Source: JARRNE01 sp963824085 (lineage in GTDB: Bacteria > Pseudomonadota > Gammaproteobacteria > Chromatiales > Chromatiaceae). Taken from it: a stretch of DNA of 64,000 nt. The DNA is taken from NCBI GenBank assembly GCA_963824085.1, contig CAWGNT010000018.1, positions 124,001 through 188,000 on the forward strand. Direction: 5' to 3'. The notes under the pieces were generated by a model. It did no database searches. It worked only from the letters and a program-made list of their open reading frames with translations, and was not told the DNA's origin. Shown in pieces: positions 43,944 to 53,237 of this stretch; within the stretch, counting starts at the first letter, position 1, and every line of letters begins with the position of its first letter. The translations under genes and the position numbers were made by a program.

Positions 43944-44927
43944 ATGAGTTGGAAATTTTGGAAGAAGACGGAGTCCATGCCCGGACCGGGGGATGAGGAC
44001 TGGGAAAGGTCACTCGTCAACCGAGTGGTGCTCGACTTCCTGCAGGAGCAGCGGCGCAGCAGGCGTTGGGGTATCGTTTTCAAACTCCTGACATTTATCT
44101 ACCTGTTCGCGCTCCTCCTGCTCTTCACGCCGAGCGACCTTACCGAACGCGTGAAACTCGGGGAAAAGCACACCGCCCTGGTAGACGTCAAAGGCATCAT
44201 CGCGCCCGAGACCCAGGCGAGCGCCGAGAACATCATCGCCGGGCTGCGTGATGCCTACGAGGACAAAGGGACCAAAGGGATAATCCTGCGCATCAACAGC
44301 CCCGGCGGGAGCCCGGTTCAGGCGGGTTATGTGAACGACGAGATCCGGCGCCTGAAGAAGAAGCATCCGGATATACCCTTTTACGCGGTCGTCTCCGACG
44401 TCTGTGCCTCCGGGGGTTACTACATCGCCGTCGCGGCAGACAAAATTTACGCAGACAAGGGGAGCTTGGTTGGCTCCATCGGCGTGCGCCTGGATGCATT
44501 CGGTTTCGAGGATGCCATCAAGGAGCTTGGCGTCGAGCGTCGGCTGCTAACTGCCGGGAAGAACAAAGGCATTCTGGACCCCTTTTCGCCCCTGCCTGAC
44601 GAACAGAAGCGGTTCCTGCAATCCATCCTCGACAAGCTGCACCAGCAGTTCATCCATGTCGTGAAGGACGGAAGGGGAGATCGCCTCAAAGGCGGGGATG
44701 AGGTCTTTAGCGGGCTCTTCTGGACCGGCGAGGAGGGTGTGGACCTTGGCTTGGTGGACGGCCTCGGCGATACGGACTACGTGGCGCGGAAGCTCATTGG
44801 CGCGGAGAAGATAGTAAAGTACACGAAGAAGAAGGATCTCCTCGAGAGCTTCGCCGAGCGTTTGGGCGCAAGCCTTGGAGATGCGCTGATCCGCATCAGC
44901 GGGGGCGCATCCCCGATGCTCCGCTAG
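43944..44927 (+). CDS. sppA: S49-family signal peptide peptidase SppA
   Basis: A 327-residue membrane serine protease that degrades leftover signal peptides. A single helix near residues 47-62 (FKLLTFIYLFALLLLF) anchors it. The protease core shows VDVKGIIAPE, LRINSPGGSPVQAGYVNDEI, the nucleophile in DVCASGGYYIAVAADKIYAD and the general-base region GSLVGSIGV. The length fits the short, single-domain SppA form. It is probably in an operon with the HAD gene 53 bases upstream. Confidence 0.92.
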   Translation: MSWKFWKKTESMPGPGDEDWERSLVNRVVLDFLQEQRRSRRWGIVFKLLTFIYLFALLLLFTPSDLTERVKLGEKHTALVDVKGIIAPETQASAENIIAGLRDAYEDKGTKGIILRINSPGGSPVQAGYVNDEIRRLKKKHPDIPFYAVVSDVCASGGYYIAVAADKIYADKGSLVGSIGVRLDAFGFEDAIKELGVERRLLTAGKNKGILDPFSPLPDEQKRFLQSILDKLHQQFIHVVKDGRGDRLKGGDEVFSGLFWTGEEGVDLGLVDGLGDTDYVARKLIGAEKIVKYTKKKDLLESFAERLGASLGDALIRISGGASPMLR

Positions 44928-44957
44928 CTGCGCCGCGCGTGCTGGAAGGTCCGTTCC

Positions 44958-45560
44958 TCAGCCGCCATGTGGGGACGCCAGGAGGTCCACACCCTCGGCC
45001 CCGAGCATCGCGATGAGGCGGATGAGAGGCAGTCCAATGAGGGCGCTGGGATCGTTTCCCTCCAAGCGGTCGAACAGCGCGATTCCGAGCCCTTCCGATC
45101 TGAAGCTGCCGGCGCAGTTGAAAGGCTGCTCCTGGTCGACATAGCCGGCGATTTGTCCCTGCGTCAACCGGCGGAAATGCACGCGAAACGGCTCGCACGC
45201 CACCTGGATGTGCCCCGTGGAGGCATTGAGAAGACAGAGTCCGGTATAGAAGACGACCGTTCGCCCGGAGGCCCGATTGAGCTGCGCGATCGCTCCTTCC
45301 CGATCCCCGGGCTTGCCCATGACCGTGTCGTCTATGGCCGCCACTTGGTCCGAGCCGATAATCAGCGCATCTGGGTGGGCGGCTGCGACCGCTCGGGCCT
45401 TGGCCTCCGCGAGGCGTGTGACCAGTGCCGCCGGCGCCTCGCCTTGTTTGCGGATTTCATCCACGAGCGGTGCCGCCGTGTTGAAAGGGAGTCCCAAGCG
45501 CTGCAGTAATGCGCGGCGAAACGGGGAGGTGGATGCAAGAACGAGGTCAGTGTGCGGCAT
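44958..45560 (-). CDS. Maf-family nucleotide pyrophosphatase (YceF-like)
   Basis: A 200-residue Maf protein starting MPHTDLVLASTSPFRRALLQ. It has VDEIRKQGEAP, ARAVAAAHPDALIIGSDQVA (catalytic Asp region), MGKPGDREGAIAQLNRASGR and CAGSFRSEGLGIALFDRLEG. Maf proteins remove modified nucleotides from the pool; the YceF branch prefers 7-methyl-GTP, and position next to rne-rluC-sppA supports that branch. Longer readings to 45659 are not family-like. No rpmF or plsX follows on this strand, unlike Escherichia and Pseudomonas. Confidence 0.9.
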   Translation of the reverse strand: MPHTDLVLASTSPFRRALLQRLGLPFNTAAPLVDEIRKQGEAPAALVTRLAEAKARAVAAAHPDALIIGSDQVAAIDDTVMGKPGDREGAIAQLNRASGRTVVFYTGLCLLNASTGHIQVACEPFRVHFRRLTQGQIAGYVDQEQPFNCAGSFRSEGLGIALFDRLEGNDPSALIGLPLIRLIAMLGAEGVDLLASPHGG

Positions 45561-45722
45561 GGTGGGAGGTGCCCTTGAGGTCGCGTCCCGATTGTATACC
45601 GGTCGCAATGGAGCGGGCATCGATACCCGCCTCGGTATGTTGAATCGCTGCGAGGTCACCCAGAAATTGTTGGAGTCATACGGGTCTTGGTCTCAATGCG
45701 TCGAGATGATCGGGAGGTCGTG

Positions 45723-46103
45723 ATGGAACAGGGGTACTATTGGGAGCCGAAGGCGGCGGTAGCGATCGTCGCCGGCGGAGTCGGGCTGTCCTTCGCCGCA
45801 GCCGTTATTCCGCATTTCACTGCCGGTTACCGGCTTGAGCCATTAATCTTGGTCCCCGGACTGATCTTGTATCTGATCTACGGTCTCCTTGCCTATTTTC
45901 TGCACGGGCGTATACGAATCATCCCGGGAGCGGTGGTTCTTGCTCTCCACTTCTTTCTCGTCGTGCAGGAGCGCTGGCTGACTGCTAGCTACCAGGAGAG
46001 CTCACTGCTTTATTGGTTTCCCCTGCTACTTGCCGTCGGGCTGCTCGCGCTTGTCCCAGAGGCACGGCGGGGGGCCCGCTATCCCCGCGAGGATGCGAGC
46101 TGA
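45723..46103 (+). CDS. hypothetical membrane protein, 126 aa
   Basis: A small inner-membrane protein with four hydrophobic segments (around residues 11-30, 36-57, 63-80 and 92-112), starting MEQGYYWEPKAAVAIVAGGV. GGGAGG lies seven bases before the ATG. There is no recognisable domain. It is followed 32 bases later by a secreted hypothetical, probably in one transcript. Confidence 0.65.
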   Translation: MEQGYYWEPKAAVAIVAGGVGLSFAAAVIPHFTAGYRLEPLILVPGLILYLIYGLLAYFLHGRIRIIPGAVVLALHFFLVVQERWLTASYQESSLLYWFPLLLAVGLLALVPEARRGARYPREDAS

Positions 46104-46135
46104 CACCGACACGTTTTCGTCGATTGGAGGGGCGC

Positions 46136-46768
46136 ATGAGAAATGCTACAGCCATCATCAGCTTGCTTGCCTTGTTTTGTAGTGCCGTCGCTGCCGAGCC
46201 TGCGCAAAGGCCCGACGCCAGCGCGGCGGAGCAGGTCGCGCGTGCATACCTGGTGGCGCTGAGAGCACAGGGGGTTGCGGCCACGGCAGACTTCATGCAC
46301 CCAGACGACATGGCCCGATTCCGGGCGATGCTGCTGCCAGCGTTTGAGGCGGAGGCGAGGGCGGGTCGCCGGGCGCTGATCAATGCGACATTCGGTCGCG
46401 GTGCCACCCTGACGGATGTGCGTCAGGCCCACCCTGCCGATTTCATGCGCCATTGTGCGAGGGTAATGGCGGTGCGGATGCCCCCGCAGCCCACGGGGTT
46501 CGAGGACCTCACGGTCTTAGGGTCCGTCGCCGAGAATGACTGGACTCACGTGTTGGTGCGGACACGTTCGGGTTCCGGTGAGACAGCCACGGAGAGGCTA
46601 GTAGTCGTCACGCTCCGCCCGTACGACGGGACTTGGAAGGTGGCGCTTACCGGTGAGCTCGAGGACGCCGCCCGTTCCGTGGGCGAATCCGTCCAAGGGC
46701 GTCGGTCCCGACCGCTTCCGATCATCGACGACCGAAGAAACCCTCGCGAGTCGAACCAGCCACATTAG
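46136..46768 (+). CDS. secreted hypothetical protein, 210 aa
   Basis: A signal peptide (MRNATAIISLLALFCSAVAA) with predicted cleavage near AEPAQ, then a mixed alpha/beta domain: AEQVARAYLVALRAQGVAAT, FMHPDDMARFRAMLLPAFEA, and a C-terminal part with WTHVLVRTRSGSGETATERL and PYDGTWKVALTGEL. The pattern of early helices followed by strands ending in TWKVAL resembles NTF2-like periplasmic proteins, an inference from shape only. GGAGGGGC precedes the ATG at 46136. The tail is Arg/Pro-rich. Confidence 0.65.
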   Translation: MRNATAIISLLALFCSAVAAEPAQRPDASAAEQVARAYLVALRAQGVAATADFMHPDDMARFRAMLLPAFEAEARAGRRALINATFGRGATLTDVRQAHPADFMRHCARVMAVRMPPQPTGFEDLTVLGSVAENDWTHVLVRTRSGSGETATERLVVVTLRPYDGTWKVALTGELEDAARSVGESVQGRRSRPLPIIDDRRNPRESNQPH

Positions 46769-46823
46769 ATTTTGCGACTGGCGCTAATGCTCAGCCGGGG
46801 GTGCCAAGGTGTCGGGTACGGCT

Positions 46824-46896
46824 CGTCGGGACACGCCGTGAATCGGTTTCACGGAGGCTCCACGGCGCCCTCCCTGGCACCGAGGGTCCCGCCGAC
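46824..46896. repeat. dispersed intergenic repeat, copy C
   Basis: CGTCGGGACACGCCGTGAAT, then a block with an imperfect 6-bp hairpin, GGCGCC-CTCCCT-GGCACC, then GAGGGTCCCGCCGACC. It aligns with copies A and B. It lies between convergent genes (46768 and the ftsH end at 47055). Confidence 0.6.
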
Positions 46897-47054
46897 CCTC
46901 ACCTGACCCGTTGCCTTCAGTCATAGCTGAGCCACCGCGCGAATCGCCTTGGAGGTTGATCGGTCCATGTGGCCGTTGGTGCTGTGGTCACTGCTCGCTC
47001 AGGGGTCCCAGTATGGTGTCGCCGTCCCCTGAGTGGTCCTTATCCGATCCACCC

Positions 47055-48917
47055 TCACTTGGGTGGATCGGGACTGCCGGCACCGCTCTCAACATCCGTT
47101 GGCGGGCGCAGTGGCCTACCCTCCATAATGTCATCGATCTGTTCGAGGGAGATCGTCTCGTACTGCATCAGCGCATTCGCCATCAGGTGCAGCTTGTCGA
47201 GATTCTCGGCCAGAATTTGCTTGGTGCGCTGATAATTGCGATCGACGATTGCTCGAACCTCCTTATCGATCTGGCGACCCGTTTGCGCCGAGTTGGTCTG
47301 GTGTTGGGTCACGGTGTGCCCGAGGAAGACTTCGCCCTCCTCTTCCGCATACGCGAGCGGACCGAGGGCCTGGGAGAATCCGAATCGGGTCACCATGCCG
47401 CGGGCGATCTCGGTGGCGCGCTCGATATCATTGGCCGCGCCCGTCGTAACGGCCTCCGGCCCGAAGATCATCTCCTCAGCTAAACGGCCGCCGAAGAGGG
47501 TGGAGATCGTGCTCTCCAAGTGCCGTTTGCTCATGCTGTAGCGATCACGCTCCGGAAGGAACAGGGTAATGCCGAGGGCACGTCCACGGGGGATGATGCT
47601 CACCTTGTGCACGGGATCATGCTCGGGCACCAAGCGTCCAACGATCGCGTGCCCCGCTTCATGGTAGGCGGTTAGCTTCTTTTCCTCCTCGGACATGACG
47701 ACGCTTCGACGCTCGGTACCCATCAGGATCTTGTCCTTCGCCTTCTCAAACATCTCCATGTCCACCTGACGACGGCCCGCACGCGCCGACAGCAAGGCGG
47801 CTTCGTTGATGAGGTTTGCGAGGTCGGCCCCGGAGAAGCCCGGCGTGCCGCGAGCGATGGTTCGCGCATCGGCATCGTTGGCGACGGGTACCTTGCGCAT
47901 ATGTACCTTGAGGATCGCCTCACGGCCGGCAAGATCGGGCAGGCCGACTACGACTTGGCGGTCGAAGCGTCCGGGGCGCAGAAGCGCCGGATCGAGGACG
48001 TCCGGACGGTTCGTCGCAGCGATAACGATGATGCCCTCCGTACCCGCGAAGCCGTCCATCTCGACCAGGAGTTGATTGAGCGTTTGCTCCCGCTCGTCAT
48101 GTCCACCGCCCAGCCCGGCGCCTCGCCGCCGCCCGACAGCGTCGATTTCGTCGATAAAGACGATACAGGGTGCCTGCTTCTTGGCTTGCTCAAAGAGGTC
48201 GCGGACACGAGCGGCACCGACGCCGACAAACATCTCGACGAAATCGGACCCCGAGACGCTGAAGAACGGGACCTTGGCCTCGCCCGCGATGGCGCGTGCG
48301 AGCAGCGTCTTGCCTGTACCGGGCGGCCCAACCATCAGGACTCCCCGCGGAATTCGACCGCCTAGACTATTGAACCTTTGCGGGCTGCGCAGGAACTCGA
48401 CAAGCTCGGCGACCTCTTCCTTGGCTTCATCGGCGCCTGCGACGTCTTGCAGCGTGACCTTGACCTCCCCCTCGGCATGCTGGCGGGCTCGGCTCTTCCC
48501 GAAGGTGAACAGTCCGCCCCCCATCCCGCCAGTGCCGGCACTTCGCCGCATGAACCAGACCCATACGGCGATGAGAAGGAGAAAAGGCATCCAGGCGACG
48601 AGAAGCTGGGTGAGAAGATTCGGCCGATCGCGCGGCACGGCTTGGATAGTGACACCGTTCTTCAGCAGTTCGCCCACCAGGGCCGGATCTCCGGGATTGA
48701 ATGTCTGGAAGAGAGATCCATCGCTGCGGGTCCCCTTGATCGTCTCGTCCTGAATGGTCACCTCCGTGATCATCCCGGTATCCAGCTCTTGAAGGAGCTC
48801 GCTGTAGCTGATGTCGCTGGGACCCATGCCCCGTGTGGAGCTGATTCCGCTGAGCAACATGAGCATCCACAGGGAGATGAGGATCCAGAGGATGACGGTA
48901 ATCGGTTTGCCCTTCAT
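47055..48917 (-). CDS. ftsH: ATP-dependent zinc metalloprotease FtsH
   Basis: A hexameric membrane-anchored AAA+ protease that degrades damaged membrane proteins, LpxC and sigma32. The 620-residue protein starts MKGKPITVILWILISLWMLM (first helix). A second helix lies near residue 105 (LLTQLLVAWMPFLLLIAVWV). The AAA domain has GPPGTGKTLLA, CIVFIDEIDAVGRRRG and ATNRPDVLDPALLRPGRFDR. The protease zinc site is AYHEAGHAIVG near residue 425. ATG 48917 is chosen over 49031. It stands alone, without the rlmE gene that usually precedes ftsH, so a second ftsH elsewhere is possible. Confidence 0.96.
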   Translation of the reverse strand: MKGKPITVILWILISLWMLMLLSGISSTRGMGPSDISYSELLQELDTGMITEVTIQDETIKGTRSDGSLFQTFNPGDPALVGELLKNGVTIQAVPRDRPNLLTQLLVAWMPFLLLIAVWVWFMRRSAGTGGMGGGLFTFGKSRARQHAEGEVKVTLQDVAGADEAKEEVAELVEFLRSPQRFNSLGGRIPRGVLMVGPPGTGKTLLARAIAGEAKVPFFSVSGSDFVEMFVGVGAARVRDLFEQAKKQAPCIVFIDEIDAVGRRRGAGLGGGHDEREQTLNQLLVEMDGFAGTEGIIVIAATNRPDVLDPALLRPGRFDRQVVVGLPDLAGREAILKVHMRKVPVANDADARTIARGTPGFSGADLANLINEAALLSARAGRRQVDMEMFEKAKDKILMGTERRSVVMSEEEKKLTAYHEAGHAIVGRLVPEHDPVHKVSIIPRGRALGITLFLPERDRYSMSKRHLESTISTLFGGRLAEEMIFGPEAVTTGAANDIERATEIARGMVTRFGFSQALGPLAYAEEEGEVFLGHTVTQHQTNSAQTGRQIDKEVRAIVDRNYQRTKQILAENLDKLHLMANALMQYETISLEQIDDIMEGRPLRPPTDVESGAGSPDPPK

Positions 48918-49623
48918 GCTATTGTGCCTCGGTTGTGAGCGCCCGTTGTTCGACGAGGGTGTGCGACGAGGACCCTGGTCGCTCACGACGGGGATGCGGC
49001 CGCTGTTAGGGGGTAGATCGGGCCGTTTCAAAGGGAAAAAAAGCTCGGCGAAGGTCGTTCAATCGCAGGCGAATCAGCATTGTGCTCAGCGATGACCGAC
49101 GGCAGCGGGTCGGGCGCGGGTCCGCGCGACCCTACGCGCCAGGGAGTGCACCGTGGAGGCTGCGCGGGAGGTATTCCCGGCACGTACCGACGGGCCGTAT
49201 CCAACCCTGGCCTCCGGTTGGGCTACAGCGCTGACCGCCCAATCGCATGGCTACATATGCGGATTCGCCACCTTCGAGGTTAACGGCCGACCGATCAACA
49301 GGGTGCCCGCGGGGGACACTGTCGTGGGCGCGCGACGGTTAGCGTCAGATCCCTCCCCTAACCGGCTTGGATCGGCTCGCTTGGCGATCCACCCGAGTAC
49401 AGCGAGCTACCCCTGCAGGTGCCCTCGTCTAGTGAGAGCGATACCAAAATACTATCATGAAGTTAGATAGTTAAGGGCAGCTTCGCCCTGCGAGGGACGC
49501 AGTTACGGCGTCGTCGGTTGCTTCGGACTCCGCAAGCGATGGGTAATCGAACCTTTCGTCCGTTCATTGGCATGGAAGTCGCCTGTCTCGGGGCAGAGGG
49601 GCCGATATTCCTTGGTGGGGTAG
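48918..49623. other. 706-base region between ftsH and the sensor kinase gene
   Basis: No gene is supported; open frames here lack ribosome sites and family character. It contains the ftsH promoter candidate (49005-49033) and an AT-rich patch with the inverted repeat ACTATC/GATAGT (49451-49471), which probably belongs to the promoter of the kinase gene. Confidence 0.45.
49005..49033 (-). promoter_or_regulatory. candidate sigma32 (heat-shock) promoter of ftsH
   Basis: On the minus strand, CTTTGAAA (49033-49026), 13 bases, then CCCCTAAC (49012-49005) resembles the sigma32 pattern CTTGAAA / CCCCATnT. It lies about 90 bases before the ftsH ATG. Confidence 0.45.
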
Positions 49624-51105
49624 ATGAATTACGAGTCTTACCGAGTTCTCATCGTGGACGAGAATTCGGCCGATCGGCAGTTGGCGCGTCTGGTGCTGAC
49701 CAATGAGCTGCCCGGAATTGACGTCAGGGAAGCGGAGACGTCCACGGATTTTGCCGAGCGCTTGGCGCGCGAGCAGTTCGACGTCGCCATTACCGAAAGA
49801 AAGCTGAGCTGGGGAGAGGGACCCGAGATTGTGAGGGTCATCCGACGCACCCTCGCACGCTGCGCAATCATACTCTTTTCCGATAGCTATGACCCGTCAG
49901 CCGCCCGCTGGGGCTCGGAGCAGAAGCCTGACGAATACCTGCTGAAGGATGGACGCGGCTATCTGGAGCTCCCGGAGGCGGTGCGGCGCCAGCTGCAGCA
50001 CAGGCTGTCGCGCGAGACCCGTGCTTCCGGATTCATCTCTCGGCTCCCGATCGGAGCATTTGCGCTGAACGCCGAGGGGCGGATTGTATTTGCCAACGCG
50101 GCCGCCGCTCGGCTATTCGATACGCCCGTGGCGAAGGTCATGGGGCATCTATTGGCCGGTTTTTTCGCCGACTCAATCGCGCAAGAGGCCGTACAGCAGG
50201 CAATCGTATCCAGACGCGAGATCGAGGCACTGCAGGGCAGGGTCATTCGTCCCAACGATCAACACGGCTGGGCGAGGCTGTGGCTGTGGACATCGCAAGA
50301 CGATAAAGAGGTGGCATTCGAGGGACTGATGGAGGATGCGTCTGACGTAAAGGTTCAGCAAGAATGGCGGTCTCAAGAGACGGGGCATCTCAGGGAGGCT
50401 CGCGTCGAGCGCGAACGCTTTGCTTCTACGGTCGCTCATGAGCTGCAGTCGCCGATGAGCCGCATCACTCGTTATGCGCAGTTGCTGGTTGACCGCCATG
50501 CCGAAGCGTTCGAAGGGGATGTGCGACGTTTTCTCGAACAGATCTTGGACGATGGACGCAAGCTCCAGGAGATGCTCGACGATCTGTTGGACTATGCACG
50601 GGTCGGCGCCGTCGGTCGGCCGCTTGAGCCCGTCGATTTCGGGGCTGCGGTGGACGAGGCTGCATCGAGCCTGGAGCTGGACTTCAAGGAGACGGGCGGA
50701 ACCTTGAGGCGGGATGAGCTACCAGTGCTGCGCGCCGATCGGTCGCAGATTGTCCGCCTCTTCAAGAATCTGATTAGCAACGCGTTGAAGTACCATGGCG
50801 CGGACGCGCCGGAAGTGCAGGTGTCCTTCGATGAGACCGAGGATGGCTGGCGGTTCGCAGTCAAGGACAATGGAATGGGCATTTCACCGGCAGACCATGA
50901 GCGCGTCTTCGAGCTCTTTCAGCGTCTACCTCAGTCGCAGGAATTGCCAGGCACGGGAATCGGACTTACCATCTGCCGGACCATCGTCGAACGACATGGC
51001 GGAGGCATTTGGGTGGAGTCGAATCTCGGAGAGGGGTCGACCTTCTACTTCACCATGCCGCACGATAAGCGAGTCCGCACCAGCGAAGACACCGCAGGAG
51101 AATGA
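49624..51105 (+). CDS. receiver-PAS-histidine kinase with an atypical receiver domain
   Basis: A 493-residue cytoplasmic sensor kinase. An N-terminal receiver-like domain (residues 1-~125) begins YRVLIVDENSADRQLARLVL. At the phosphoacceptor position the sequence is FDVAITERKLSWGEG, placing Glu where Asp is expected. Lys in EYLLKDG is kept. A PAS domain (~140-250) follows, then the HisKA box STVAHELQSPMSRI and an HATPase with FKNLISNALKYHG, DNGMGIS and GTGIGLTIC. The kinase half is intact. Its 3' end overlaps the next gene as ATGA, so it probably signals to that GGDEF-EAL protein. Confidence 0.9.
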   Translation: MNYESYRVLIVDENSADRQLARLVLTNELPGIDVREAETSTDFAERLAREQFDVAITERKLSWGEGPEIVRVIRRTLARCAIILFSDSYDPSAARWGSEQKPDEYLLKDGRGYLELPEAVRRQLQHRLSRETRASGFISRLPIGAFALNAEGRIVFANAAAARLFDTPVAKVMGHLLAGFFADSIAQEAVQQAIVSRREIEALQGRVIRPNDQHGWARLWLWTSQDDKEVAFEGLMEDASDVKVQQEWRSQETGHLREARVERERFASTVAHELQSPMSRITRYAQLLVDRHAEAFEGDVRRFLEQILDDGRKLQEMLDDLLDYARVGAVGRPLEPVDFGAAVDEAASSLELDFKETGGTLRRDELPVLRADRSQIVRLFKNLISNALKYHGADAPEVQVSFDETEDGWRFAVKDNGMGISPADHERVFELFQRLPQSQELPGTGIGLTICRTIVERHGGGIWVESNLGEGSTFYFTMPHDKRVRTSEDTAGE

Positions 51106-53225
51106 TTTCACCAGGGGTAGGGCACGAGTTTAGGCTTCTGCATATCGAAGATCAGTTGGCCGAGGCGAAGCTGATTCGCGAAATGCTTGCCGGGCTTTCC
51201 CCCGGCTTCCGCGTCCATCACGTCGACCGCCTCACTGTCGGTCTGGAGCACGCAGTCACCGGCGAGTTTGACGTCGCACTGCTGGATCTCTGTCTGCCGG
51301 ATAGCGAAGGTATCGGGACATTCCAACGCTTCCACGCAACGGCGCCGCAACTCCCCGTGATCGTGATGACCAACATGGCGGATGAAGATCTCGCCGCGCG
51401 CGCCGTCAGGGAGGGGGCTCAGGACTATCTCATCAAGCGACGGGTCGACTCAGGGCTGCTGGCCAGATCCATTCGCTACGCGATCGAGCGTCAGCGGTAT
51501 GAAGAAGCGCTGTTGCAGAGTGAGGAACGATACGCGCTTGCCGTCCGTGGGTCCAATGACGGGGTATGGGACTGGAATTTGCTGACGGGCGAGGTCTATT
51601 TGTCTCCCCGCTGGAAGGGCATTCTCGGCTATTCGGATTCAGACCTTGATAACAGCTTGGACAGCTGGTTTGACCAGATTCATTCAGACGACATCGCCGC
51701 TTTTGAGCGCGCCCTGCAGGCGCACCTCAGGGGCGCCTGCGATCAATTCGTGCAGGAATATCGCATTCGACACAAGGGAGGCTCCTACGTCTGGGTTCTC
51801 AGCCGTGGACTGGCCGTGCGTGACGCCAAAGGAACGGTTCTTCGGATGGCGGGATCCTTGACCGATGTATCCGTACGTAAGAATGTGGAAGAAAAGCTGC
51901 TGAACGATGCCCTCCATGATGCATTGACGGGTCTTCCCAATCGCGTGCTGTTTCGCGACCGCCTCGCGGTCGCGTTGAAACAGCTGCGCCGCCGCGGCGG
52001 AGCTCCATTCGCGGTGATGTTTCTCGACCTAGACAGGTTCAAGAACGTCAACGACAGTCTTGGGCACAGCGTGGGCGATGATCTGTTGGTCGCCTTTTCC
52101 CATCGGTTGACGCGTCTGTTGCGGCCGGGCGACACCGTGGCCCGCTTTGGGGGCGACGAATTTTCCATCATAGTCTCGAATGTTCGGGACTTGCAGCACG
52201 TCAGGCAGATCGCGGATCGGATATTGGAGCTGTCCCGGGAGGCTTATCTGGTCGGCAACGAAGAGATCTTTATCTCCGCAAGCATAGGGATTGCCTTGGG
52301 CGCAACGGCCTACCGTTCTCCCGAAGAGATACTGCGTGACGCGGACATCGCGATGTATCGGGCAAAGGCGGAAGGGAAGGCGCGCTACGCCCTATTCGAT
52401 TCGATGATGTATCGGCGCGTCGTTGAGGTCGTGGAGCTCGAGGCCGACTTACGCCGGGCACTCGATCGCCGCGAGCTGACCATGCACTATCAGCCGATCA
52501 TTTCTCTGGAGCAGGCTAGAGTCGTCGGCTTCGAGGCGCTGATGCGGTGGAACCACCCCAAGCGGGGGCTCATCCTGCCGGGCGAGTTCATACCCTGCGC
52601 GGAAGAGTCCGGCCTAATCGTTCCGATGGGGTGGTGGAGCATACGGGAGGTTTGTACCCACGCACGTCAGTGGGAGCGGCAGTCCAAGGGTGGTCATCTG
52701 CTGTCGGTCAGCGTCAATGTCTCCGGCAGGTTGTTTGCGCAAGCCGATTTCATTCCCCGTCTGGCGGAGATCATGAAGGAGACCGATTTCTTCCCGGGCG
52801 GACTGTGCATCGAAATCACAGAGAGTGTCTTGATCGACCATGCCGAGGATGCGAAGTCGAGGCTCGAGGGTCTACGCGCCCTTGGTGTGAGCCTGCATAT
52901 CGATGATTTTGGGACGGGCTACTCTTCTCTAAGCTACCTAAGTAAGTTCGACTACGATTCGTTGAAGATCGATCGTTCCTTCGTGAAGGATCTCAACAGC
53001 TCGGCCGATTCGGCGGCGATCGTCCAGATGATCATCATGCTGGGGCGGCTGCTCGGCACGAACGTCATCGCAGAAGGCGTGGAAAGTCCCGACCAGCTTC
53101 AGCGCCTGCAGGAGCTGCATTGCCCCGAGGTTCAGGGCTTCTGGTTTTCTCCGCCCGTCGACATGGAAGGTGTACGCCGGCTCCTTCAGTGCAGTCCGGG
53201 CTGGCCGCTGGACCGGATCGCCTGA
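51102..53225 (+). CDS. receiver-PAS-GGDEF-EAL cyclic-di-GMP protein
   Basis: A 707-residue two-way cyclic-di-GMP enzyme. The receiver (residues ~10-125) has HIEDQ, the phospho-Asp in ALLDLCLP, and YLIKRR. A PAS/PAC region follows (~140-265). The GGDEF domain carries the intact motif ARFGGDEFSI and an RPGD inhibitory site five residues before it, implying product feedback. The EAL domain is complete: GFEALMRW, EITESV, IDDFGTGYSSL, LKIDRSF, IAEGVES. Both synthesis and breakdown look possible. Coupling to the kinase gene suggests phosphorylation of this receiver sets the balance. Confidence 0.93.
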   Translation: MISPGVGHEFRLLHIEDQLAEAKLIREMLAGLSPGFRVHHVDRLTVGLEHAVTGEFDVALLDLCLPDSEGIGTFQRFHATAPQLPVIVMTNMADEDLAARAVREGAQDYLIKRRVDSGLLARSIRYAIERQRYEEALLQSEERYALAVRGSNDGVWDWNLLTGEVYLSPRWKGILGYSDSDLDNSLDSWFDQIHSDDIAAFERALQAHLRGACDQFVQEYRIRHKGGSYVWVLSRGLAVRDAKGTVLRMAGSLTDVSVRKNVEEKLLNDALHDALTGLPNRVLFRDRLAVALKQLRRRGGAPFAVMFLDLDRFKNVNDSLGHSVGDDLLVAFSHRLTRLLRPGDTVARFGGDEFSIIVSNVRDLQHVRQIADRILELSREAYLVGNEEIFISASIGIALGATAYRSPEEILRDADIAMYRAKAEGKARYALFDSMMYRRVVEVVELEADLRRALDRRELTMHYQPIISLEQARVVGFEALMRWNHPKRGLILPGEFIPCAEESGLIVPMGWWSIREVCTHARQWERQSKGGHLLSVSVNVSGRLFAQADFIPRLAEIMKETDFFPGGLCIEITESVLIDHAEDAKSRLEGLRALGVSLHIDDFGTGYSSLSYLSKFDYDSLKIDRSFVKDLNSSADSAAIVQMIIMLGRLLGTNVIAEGVESPDQLQRLQELHCPEVQGFWFSPPVDMEGVRRLLQCSPGWPLDRIA

Positions 53226-53237
53226 CGGCGCGCAGCC

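Noticed and set aside
49153..49470. 105-codon frame between ftsH and the kinase gene
   Set aside because: No ribosome site, no family resemblance, and it runs into the AT-rich promoter-like patch.
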